Assembly (NCBI GenBank): GCA_008360955.1
Contig: LUCM01000259.1
Span: forward strand, 34,543-98,542
Origin: Fasciolopsis buskii
Taxonomy: Eukaryota > Platyhelminthes > Trematoda > Plagiorchiida > Fasciolidae
Length of the DNA stretch: 64,000 nt
Reading direction: 5' to 3'
A model generated the notes under the pieces. The model was not told where the DNA came from. It made no database searches and was given only the letters and a program-made list of their open reading frames with translations. Shown one piece after another: positions 56,371 to 64,000 of the stretch. Both the position numbers and the translations under genes were made by a program. Position 1 is the first letter of the stretch; every line of letters begins with the position of its first letter.

Positions 56371-57369
56371 TTTGTGCACCTAGGCACATATTTGCATATG
56401 GGCCCGAGATTGACTCAGTTGTTTTATGCCACAGCCGGGGAATTCACATCACCAACTTCCATACTTACTGCTTTCGGCCTCTTTGTTTGGGATCGCTCGC
56501 AACAAGCGACACTAAGCTAGAATGGCCGCAGCAACACCGTGATCATCTGAAAACATCTGCCTCGCTAACATGGCTTCCACCTTTGGCGCGACACTAACAT
56601 CAATCAACCATCGCAAATGCCGTGTAGAAAACTGACACCAGCAACAGGAGAATAAAACAGAAAAAAGACGGGAAGAAACGGGGGCGATAGCAAAAGGCAG
56701 CTAGTCCCGGGAGGAATAAGAAAAGTGGAAAAGTGGAGAAGGAAGTGAAAATGATAACTAAAAATTTTAAGATCAAACAAAAGCGTGAGCAGCACGAAGT
56801 TCAGCTGTCCAAAATGACTGAAGGAAGAACAGTGAATATCACGCTCCAATGAAGACGTGAGGGACAAAGCTAATTAGAAGGCTACTACAGTTGCAACACA
56901 AAGAGAGTTCATGACTGACTGACAGAAGCGTCTCTACCAAAAGGCAAAATGAATGAAGAGAAGTGAGAGGGAGACGGAGTTGAATGAAAACAAACAGAGA
57001 AAAACGAAGATGAAGGAGTAAAATGAGTAAAAACGGTTGATGGCTGCCTCCGGCTCATGCAAGAACGCAAGCGCAAGCTAATTAAACAAGCGCTATTCAT
57101 ACACTTATGAACATCGTATTTCCTGGCAGACGGCTCTTAGCTCGTTTCGCAGGTTAAAAGCTCTCTGGTATCCGGTTAAGTAAGCGTCAGCAGCCGCCAG
57201 CTTTCGCGAGGATCAGGCTATACATCCTCCTTCCGTTTTCCACCTATTTTCTCGTCCTTTCGCTGAAAGTCACAGTTTCATTTTCGTACTTTTCTTTACC
57301 TCTGAGCTTTCTAGTTTCATAGCGATCACGATAAGCCTGAAAGGACTAAGTCCGCTTCCAAAAAAGTGC
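56371..57369. other. Purine-rich tract, no gene
   Basis: From about 56635 to 57060 the plus strand is strikingly A/G-rich (runs of AGA, GGAA and GAAAA), with few pyrimidines. 'ATGACTGACTGACA' occurs at about 56353 and again at about 56910. On the minus strand the same bases give Phe/Ser/Leu-rich open frames (56867-56604; 57100-56909), an expected artefact of a polypyrimidine strand. No domain is present. Confidence 0.5.
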
Positions 57370-58300
57370 CGATAATGGGGTTTTCTCCAGGTACTGGAGG
57401 ACTGGGTCCATTACTCCTATTTTTAAGGAAGGTAGTCGGCAGCTCACATCCGGCTATCAGCCAGTTAGTCTAACAAGCCTCCTAAAAGTGTTTGAACGCA
57501 TCCTGAAGGGCTCTTTGCTCCACCACCGGCGTTCAAATAACATTTTAGATTCTTCTCAATATGGTATCCCTCCAGACAGATCATCCATCTCCAAAATGAT
57601 AATCTTAGTTGATAGCCTGACGAAGATGTACGATGATGGGCGCCTTTTACACACCATCTTTATCGACTTTTACAACGGCATTTGGCGTCTACACAACCTT
57701 CAGACCAATAGTTTATTGCTCCTATGCTAGAAATCTTATGCAGAATCTTTGCAGTGAAAACAAGGAACAGCTCCTCACAAATTACACCAAAACTGCGGGA
57801 GAACTAAAAGACTCCGTTCTGGGCCCCCTTCTGTCTTGCATGAATCAGAGACCACTCTTTCTCAATCCGACAGTATTGCCATGTATGCGGACTACGTGAC
57901 TTACCTCCCGAGGTTTTGCAGTTAGCCACTGACAAAGCCTAGAGGTGTCCTGAAGATTGGAGCCTCACCCAAGTCCCAAAGTATTAGATTTCTAGCTGGA
58001 TAGTAAACTTTCTTTCTCTCATCGTCGCAACCTTGCTAGCAAGGCAGCTTTCTGCGTTCTAAACCGTATCTATAGGTCTTTCACGCGTGCAGCAATTCAC
58101 AACTTTCATACACTTACTTTCAGGGAGCAAGGAATTCTGACATTTTCTAACTTAGTGTCCAGACTTCGTCGTCGAGCGGCTTCTTGCCAGAATAGCAGGC
58201 AAAAAAGTATCTTGAAAACCGTAGTTTGCTACCGAGCCGTAGCCTCATCACAAGAATTCGGGCCACTATAAAACTGCAGTTCCCGGACCCGTGAAGCTCC
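57370..58300 (+). mobile_element. CR1-like RT fragment immediately upstream of SAS-6
   Basis: The plus strand reads T-G-S-I-T-P-I-F-K-E-G-S-R near 57400-57440, then 'SGYQPVSLTSLLKVFERIL', 'NNILDSSQYGIPPDRSSIS' (family S-x-x-Q-H-G-F-x-x-x-x-S) and 'SLTKMYDDGRLLHTIFIDF' with motif A degraded (F-x-K-A-F-D is F-Y-N-G-I). A second frame has 'DSVLGPLLSCMN' near 57815-57850. A C-terminal scrap follows to about 58280. It ends roughly 150 nt before the SAS-6 start codon, so part of the SAS-6 promoter may lie in transposon-derived DNA. Confidence 0.78.
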
Positions 58301-58452
58301 CGAACTTCCTGTACAGGACCTGTTGGGGCTTACCTGCGCCACACCGAGCATGTGTTTTCACTGTGTTTACTGCTATGTTGCCTGACTACCGCAATAAACT
58401 TTAATCCCCGGATCAGAAAAATTCTAAATGACCGTTTTTGTCTATTCTCGTA

Positions 58453-59474
58453 ATGGTTTATTCTCAAATACACTCGGTATTTTTTGAGGAGGCGGAGTCC
58501 ACAAAGTAGGCAGTTTGTATTTGTCAGTAACGTATTCAGAACGAGACTATTGACTGTCACATTCAAGTTTGAAAACCATGTGTCAGACTGCTCCACCAGG
58601 GTATTTCAATGGCTATAGGTTTGCATTCTTTAGGTGGTTTTGGTGAGGTTGTCTGACGAAGATGATCTTTACTTCTTGTACACCGTTAGCATCACCGATA
58701 AAGACTTTATGAAGTAAGTGTTCTTCAGCCTAATTGACTTTTTAGCATAAAAGCACAACAAGGGCTTTTGGTAGATTTCGATGAGTTCAGTCAAAAAGTC
58801 ATCGATTTGCTGGAGTCTTGTCGGCGGGAGGAGAATAAATCCAGTGCGAAGTAGGGTGAATTTGTGGAACGAAACTTGCTGCTTATAGATACTTGTTGAA
58901 ATTTTCCCGTGTTTTCGAGAATGGAAAGAAAATGGGCATTCTTCGCATAGTTGAGGCTACCAACTTCAAGTACTTAACTCACTTGAGCCTCAACCTGTTT
59001 CCCGCTGATGATGAGCTCTTGAAGGCGTACCTTGTCGAACAGCTGAGAAGTCTTCGAGTTAGTGTGCTTATTGGGAGAATTTAATCCAAACTCAGTTGCA
59101 GTCAAATTTAAGATGTAATGATCTTGAAGAGACATTGAAAAAAACATCTTCGCAACTGGCTAGAGTTGAGCAGGTATTTCTCTCTTTGACAAATATATAT
59201 TTTAGATTCTACTGAAAACCCAAAATGAGTTCCAAGAATACAAAATTAATAGGGAATCCAGAGAAAAGGCCATGATAACTTCCCATGAGGCGCAAGTTGG
59301 AAGATTAGAAAGCAAATTGTCTTCGGTAAGGCAACTTTATCTTCTTTCAGCGGACAGACAATTGCCTCATTCGAGGCATCTGCAACAACAGAGAAGAAAA
59401 TTACTTTAGAATCCATGGAGCGAATTCGCTCTGAGTTCCAGTCTAAGCTACTTGCATCAGAACAGGAAGTGACA
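58453..59474 (+). CDS. SASS6: SAS-6 (spindle assembly abnormal protein 6), exons 1-8
   Basis: Exons 58453-58505, 58540-58600, 58634-58713, 58746-58850, 58889-59057, 59096-59173, 59206-59325 and 59358-59474 splice with GT-AG introns of 34, 33, 32, 38, 38, 32 and 32 nt and keep one frame for 261 codons. The peptide follows the SAS-6 head from end to end: 'VFFEEAEST', 'VVLVRLSDEDDLYFLYTV', 'KAQQGLLVDFDEFSQKVID', 'VEATNFKYLTHLSLNLFP'. Phe126 of the N-F-K-Y-L motif sits where the family has the dimer-contact Phe (human F131). From residue about 157 a coiled coil begins. SAS-6 head dimers assemble into the nine-fold hub of the centriole cartwheel; this is family knowledge. The start is the first ATG in frame that gives the family N-terminus. 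Exon 8 uses the acceptor ending at 59357, since the nearer AG breaks the frame. Exons after 59474 are unresolved; 59508-59575 could hold another. Confidence 0.93.
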
Positions 59475-59579
59475 GTAAGTCCAGGATATCTTTCCTGAAA
59501 AATGCAGTTTCCTTTGATTCTACAGAAATTTCTATATGTATCAGAAATCGCTGTACAGATCTTGTGTCCTTGGAACCAT

Positions 59580-61380
59580 AACAGGAGAAAAACAAGCAAA
59601 GAGGGAAGAAATGAAACACTGCTAGTTTCGTCTGGGGTTTTGATTGTTTTAGTCTCTCCAGCAAGATGCTCGGCATCCGATCGAGCACTGGGAGCAAATC
59701 AGAGGAGTGCTGCATTCGGAGGCAGGTGCCCCCTGAGACTCCGTGTCAGGTAAACCTCAGAAACGCTGAATATCCTTGACCTCAGTCGTTCTGTTTGGTG
59801 GTCGCAGAACTGTTTCTCCGGGTGCCACATACGGTGAGACGCGCCGATCCCTGAGACGTCACCCGGTCAGGAAAACTGGCTGGGGCCAGTGGCGAATAAA
59901 AGGATGTACGGAAATGAAAAAGGCTGCGGTTATCGGCAGTAGTAACAATCTTTGGAAGTTTTGATCCACGGAGGCGTAAGCGAAGTTATTCAGGGTTCCG
60001 ACGGCTCACTTGGAGCTTTAGACAGAACGCTTTATGGAGTTTAGTTGGCCCACTGTTACGGTAGATTTTTCAATTCTGCTTGCAAGTAAACTAGCGGAGC
60101 TTGATATCAGTCCTCCATAGCAAATGAGTGTCATTTGGGTGATAGGTTTTCGGAAAAGTCAGCTAGACCGGGTGAGTTATTCCCCTCGTTCTTCAAGGCT
60201 GGTGGCGTAATTTTAATACTGGAGTCTACCAGACTCTTTGGATCAATAAAGGCAAGCGAACAGATTCCTAAGAGCAGGTGTGAAGCAGTGGTCTGCGAGG
60301 TTGTCATGTTTGGTAAGCATCGCATTCAAACTCCTCGCGGGTGTTATCCTACTTGGACTACCTAGTACTCGCTAAAGGTGTGCTCGTATAAACCAAGCCA
60401 GTTTCTGGCCCGCTGTAGTTGTTTGCCAAATCTTAACTTTGAGACAAATCTTAGAACAAGGTATGTGTTTCATGGACCCACGACTTCTGTCTTTCTTGAT
60501 TCGGAATGGCGTTAAATTCAGTCGATCGTGAAGTTCTTTTTCGCCGATTCTCACTAAAGGGTATGCCAGATAAATTCATTTCACTTATCCAACCTCTGTG
60601 TGCAAGCAGCCGAAACCGAGTTCGTGCCTCTGGCGATCTTTCACCCGTGTTCATTCCGAGAAGTGGTGTTTGCCATCTTTTTATTTAATTTTTTCATTGA
60701 GATGGTCATATCCCCATATAAGAATAGCGGCATTGATATTTGCTCTGACAGGAACCTATTTGACTCGAAATATACGATCGACATCTTGCCACTGAATAAA
60801 GACTCGAGTAAGTTGCAAGATTTTCTCAGTTGTCTGAACGATTACGTTTGGTGTACATTTTGCTCCCTCGAAGTGGAAAGTGCTGTTGCAGGACTGAATT
60901 GGTTCGATGTTAAACCTATTTTTTTCAGGGGGAGAATTGGGTAATGCAAGAAAATTTCTTGAGTTTTGTGGCTGTATCTCACCTTGAGGTCCTATATCCG
61001 ATGGAGTATATTGTCGCATACAGAACGTTTGGTTGATGCTCACCGGTTTACAGCATTTACGGCGTCAGTGTGACATTCGGCTCTCTATCGAAGGTGGAAT
61101 ATACAGAGGAACAGTTAGGTCGATGCTGCTATTCGGCTCCGACATATGGTCTTTGAGGGTAGAAGATATGCAAAAACTTTTGGCGTTGAAATATCGTTAT
61201 TATCTTGGTATTGATAAAATGCGACAAGGTAATTTTGAATAACGCAGAATTTATGCGTAAGTTACTAGGCCCAGTCCTTAGTACAGACATCGGATCAGAA
61301 TGGGTTGCAGTTAATAAAAGTTTAGGAACGTTGTGTTCTAAGATATCGATGACACGCAAAGCAGTGAGAAACTAAGCTTC
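59580..61380 (+). mobile_element. RTE retrotransposon fragment inside the SAS-6 intron, same strand
   Basis: Linker 'QDARHPIEHWEQIRGVLHS' (59662 onward), 'SVVLFGGRRTVSPGATYGE' and 'GGVSEVIQGSDGSL' precede RT 'PSFFKAGGVILILESTRLF' and 'GSIKASEQIPKSRCEAVV'. These are followed by 'GMALNSVDREVLFRRFSLK', 'SGIDICSDRNLFDSKY' (about 60730; the expected Y-A-D-D is Y-T-I-D), 'LQHLRRQCDIRLSIEGGIY' and 'SMLLFGSDIWSLRVEDMQK'. This matches RTE throughout, with many frame changes. It is more decayed than the copy at 11961-13808. It begins about 100 nt after SAS-6 exon 8 and enlarges the intron. The 5' edge at 59580 is approximate; the endonuclease is absent. Confidence 0.88.
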
Positions 61381-62556
61381 AGACTAAGCGCGGTTATCAG
61401 ATCGGTCGGGGCTTCTGCTCAGATTGCAAAACAGAATGGGACGTCCCGTTTTCCCTCTCAAAGCCAAGACGTCAGAGGAGTGCAGTACTCATTATCCTTT
61501 GCGAACTTTGAAGTGTCCTATTATGGTAAAATGTGGTTCGTAACTGACAGTTGTTCCACACCTGAAAAAAATAGTCTAGATGCTACTTTTAGGGGACCGT
61601 TAAGCAAAGTCGAATTAAGCATGGAAGAAGAAAGTCGGAATTTTAACCATGTGAACTAAATTTCGCGGTGGTGAAAATCACAATTTACTACTCGAGATGC
61701 GACCCTGGTAAACAGATTTTGAAAGGTTGGAAGTTTTATTTAGAGAACTAAATTTGGGCGACGCATGATGAAGAAAGACTAGTTTCACATGTAACGGGTA
61801 AATAAAGATTAGGGAAATCGTTATGTTGAATCCGTGTTTTGGTTCGGTTTAAGAATGTTAGCAGGAGTCGTAAATATTTATTAACTGTGCGGGTGACCAG
61901 AACGACTTGGAGCATGGTGTTGTGTGTCTGTACTGTCACGGTCTATGGTGGGCGACCAGCAAGCCCATCATGCACTACATAGTAAGATGGAACAACAATC
62001 AACGACCAACTGAAAGTACAAACGATGATTCGGTATTTGATTGTTTCGTAAATGAAGAAGTTTATAAATAGTATTTATTCTGATTGAGTCGAAGATAATT
62101 ATAGGTATCAGGTAGGTTAATGAATGTTGTTCCCTGATCCTAATCAAGCCGAGATTGAACGATTTTACGGGAGAAATTTGATTGTAGGAAACTAAGTGAA
62201 GGTAGGGTGCACCTGTCTGAGCATACCCACTTCGAGTTTTGAATATATAAATGGCAATCCAACTTCGATTTCGATATATATATATATATATATATTTAAG
62301 CAGAAAGTTGGGAAGAATCGAATTATGCCAGAGTCGAAGCTAGGTTCCTGATAAATCTAGGCCGAATCATGATCTGACTACTTGGTCTCCTCTTCGGGCT
62401 TCACCCGGCACGCGCAAAGGAGCAGGAAAAAGGACACAATGGGCAGACTTTTGTTGGAATTGCCCGAACCATCGAAAGCAATGTAGAGTGATTATCTCGT
62501 TCAGGGAAAATGTTTGCATCTAAAACGACGCACTTCGTCATCGGTCACCTTATTTT
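61381..62556. other. SAS-6 intron DNA with an AT microsatellite
   Basis: No coding block is visible. The stretch may include the RTE 3' UTR. A perfect AT run lies at 62274-62295. From about 62390 the sequence is moderately GC-rich but unmatched. Confidence 0.4.
62274..62295. repeat. (AT)11 microsatellite
   Basis: Eleven uninterrupted AT units. It lies in the long SAS-6 intron between an RTE fragment on the plus strand and one on the minus strand. Confidence 0.97.
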
Positions 62557-62920
62557 CTAATAATATTCGCTCACTACTTCGGAGACATCAGTGGTCAAAT
62601 ACGGGAAGTGACAGGACACGTCTTGTAACCGCAAAGGACTGGTATTATACACTCTTCCGTTGAGAAAAAGCCGGCTATCATGTAACTCATGGAAAATGGC
62701 AGATAGTGATCGGGTAATTCTGGGGAGTCCACTTACTAAGCAGGAGAGTGACTGGGATTCCAAACCAAGAACCTCTCCACAAGGCAGCGTGGAATGGCTG
62801 AATGGAAGCTCATCTACTCGAATAGGATATTCTTCCATTCACTGTTCCAGTTGAGTTGTCAACACAACTAAACCCAAAAATGTAGGATCAGGAGCCTACT
62901 TGGTCTGGCCTCTAGTAGTT
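62557..62920 (-). mobile_element. RTE 5'-region fragment carrying an intact 93-codon frame
   Basis: The minus strand has an ATG-started frame 62838-62557 of 93 codons without any stop, beginning 'MEEYPIRVDELPFSHS' and containing 'EVLGLESQSLSCLVSGLPR' and 'HELHDSRLFLNGRV'. The flanking block 62690-62920 is similar, in the same orientation, to the 5' leader of the RTE at 1560-1780: shared pieces include 'GGAATGGCTGA' against 'GGAATAGCTGA', and a 'CTACTTGGTCTGGCCTCTA' end against 'CTACTTCGTCAGGCCTCTA'. I recall similar short hypothetical proteins being annotated in fluke genomes, most likely from this repeat. Not a host gene as far as I can tell. Confidence 0.6.
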
Positions 62921-63049
62921 CAAATTACAAACAAAATTGACTCTTCACGTTTAGATAAGTTATCTGTTTTTAGATCATTGAGATGCGAAAGCTTGCACAC
63001 CAGATCCAGACAATCTCATTGTGCCCTGATGTCGTGAGCACTACAGGTG

Positions 63050-63560
63050 TCACAGGTTCGTGAAAGATGGTTTGGTTCCTGATTTAATCTCCACATTGTT
63101 TTAATCAGCTGTATTCATGTTCCAAGGCGATTGAAACTATTAACTACCTCTAACGAATCGCCAAAAGAATGAATGCAGAGATAGGCATCTACCGGTCCCG
63201 AAGAAGTACCTTGCACTTTAGAGGTGCAAAACACATACCGTAACTGAATATCTCAATCGCTAAGAGGTCCAATATGTGTTGAATTGCCTGCTTCTTCTCC
63301 CTCAGGATGCGATATCCTGGGGAAAAACCTTAATCCCTGAAAGGAGTTAAACTACCGTCGACCAAACTAGACGAAACGTTCATAATAAAATCCTGTACGA
63401 CAAGCAGAAAAAACTGGGGCTACAGGGCAGTCTTATTATACTCTGATGGAATTGGCGAATAGTAACGAAAGCTTTCCACAGGCCCTAACGCCACTTGAGT
63501 CTTGATGGTCATGGTGATGAGGGCCGTGGCAAACTTTTCTAGGATTTTCTTCCTCAACAA
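63050..63560 (-). mobile_element. RTE reverse transcriptase fragment, minus strand, in the SAS-6 intron
   Basis: On the minus strand 63270-63190 reads 'KKQAIQHILDLLAIEIFS' followed by 'YGMCFAPLKCKVLLRDR', the RTE block G-M-C-F-A-P-S-K-C-K-V-L-L-Q-D-W. After a stop and frame change, 63165-63121 gives 'GDSLEVVNSFNRLG' (family G-x-x-L-E-V-V-x-x-F-x-Y-L-G). Upstream, near 63420, 'CPVAPVF' fits G-C-P-I-S-P-F. The Y-A-D-D region between them has been deleted. It lies just 5' of the probable SAS-6 exon at 63723, on the opposite strand. Confidence 0.72.
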
Positions 63561-63722
63561 ACAATGTTATAGTGCAGACTTGTCGACGAAGGCTGTTTCA
63601 CAATGGTATTTTTTAAAATGATTTTTAATATACACAAATTGGGGGATCGTAATTCATCGATGCGTGTTACACAATGTGTATCACAGTCATTAAATCTCTC
63701 CCGGTTTTCCGTCTCATTTCAG

Positions 63723-63828
63723 CGCCTCAGCAAAGAGCAAACTCAGTTGCTGGCATCACTCAGTAATGTAAAGGAGAAACTTCAAGCCTCATGCGAGAGA
63801 AATGCTTCTTTACTTGACGAGATTTCCG
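63723..63828 (+). CDS. SASS6: Probable further SAS-6 coiled-coil exon
   Basis: A 106-nt block is flanked by a polypyrimidine tract plus CAG acceptor (ending 63722) and a strong donor G|GTAAGT (63829). In phase 0, which matches the end of exon 8, it encodes 35 residues plus one base: 'RLSKEQTQLLASLSNVKEK' and then 'LQASCERNASLLDEIS'. The pattern is a Leu-rich heptad coiled coil of the kind that forms the long SAS-6 rod. It is on the same strand as SAS-6 with no other gene between. Coiled coils are low in specificity, so it might belong to another gene. Confidence 0.6.
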
Positions 63829-63898
63829 GTAAGTGGCTTATTTGAATGTAGACCCATGGATTGTGGGCAAACGAGTACATCTCCCAAAGCTAATCACA

Positions 63899-63901
<3 letters not shown>

Positions 63902-63932
<31 letters not shown>
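63902..63932. repeat. (AT)n microsatellite, about 15 units
   Basis: Uninterrupted AT alternation over 31 bases, followed by a short imperfect extension ('GTTATATATAGAG'). It lies in the intron after the last visible exon. Confidence 0.97.
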
Positions 63933-63936
<4 letters not shown>

Positions 63937-64000
63937 TATATAGAGTTGAGAAGGCGTACACTGAGTTAATACGTTTATCGTGACGTTTCGATCCAAACTA

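Noticed and set aside
56604..57100. Phe/Ser-rich minus-strand frames
   Set aside because: They are the translation of a polypyrimidine strand, opposite the purine-rich tract; low complexity explains the open frames.
59658..59725. Possible SAS-6 exon starting at CAAGATGCTCGG after a CAG acceptor
   Set aside because: The peptide matches the RTE linker (H-W-E-Q-I-R-G-V-L-H-S) rather than SAS-6, so it belongs to the inserted element.
1..64000. CRISPR arrays, operons, phage or toxin-antitoxin modules
   Set aside because: No regularly spaced repeats or prokaryotic gene layout; spliced genes and eukaryotic retrotransposons indicate an animal genome.

Overview
This is a eukaryotic, animal-type window, most likely from a flatworm (trematode-like). 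It is non-coding DNA full of decayed retrotransposons, with one host gene at each edge. The flatworm call rests on three things: a mix of RTE, CR1-like and Ty3/gypsy remnants of the style known from flukes and schistosomes; a host gene whose first seven introns are only 32 to 38 nt long, a habit of 5' introns in schistosome genes; and fluke-style element tails. The species cannot be named from this.

Left edge (1-562, minus strand): an uninterrupted coding block matching the N-terminus of SZT2, a KICSTOR subunit acting in amino-acid control of mTORC1. The gene runs leftward out of the window. Right edge (58453 onward, plus strand): the start of the centriole cartwheel gene SASS6 (SAS-6). Its complete N-terminal head and the first coiled-coil exons are legible across eight exons, followed by an intron of about 4 kb or more loaded with RTE fragments and AT repeats; a ninth probable exon lies at 63723-63828. 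The two genes are divergent, with about 58 kb between their start codons. I see no convincing third host gene.

The intergenic region reads left to right as follows: RTE 5' end (897-1850, -); gypsy integrase tail (2430-3060, +); CR1-like element (5280-8180, -); an internally deleted CR1-like element (9592-10651, -); CR1 reverse transcriptase (10950-11960, -); the best preserved RTE (11961-13808, +); gypsy pol with RT, RNase H and integrase (14850-16480, +); CR1 (17001-20470, +) and a CR1 3' end (21240-22010, +); an unknown element in two inverted copies (27724-29172 and 36467-37915) flanking a nearly full-length CR1 (31560-35730, +); CR1 (38230-40290, -); CR1 (44250-47520, +); CR1 (49900-51561, +), whose 3' part is an inverted copy of 9592-10443; a tRNA-like sequence (53136-53205, -); CR1 (54350-56370, +); and a CR1 RT fragment (57370-58300, +).

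All transposon reading frames carry stops and frameshifts, so none looks autonomous. The points most worth a second look are the two inverted repeat pairs (the 1449-nt pair has no net length change and belongs to no family I recognise), the deletion chimera at 10440, the tiny-intron/giant-intron layout of SAS-6, and an uninterrupted 93-codon frame inside an RTE 5' region. I found no CRISPR, operon or other prokaryotic system.
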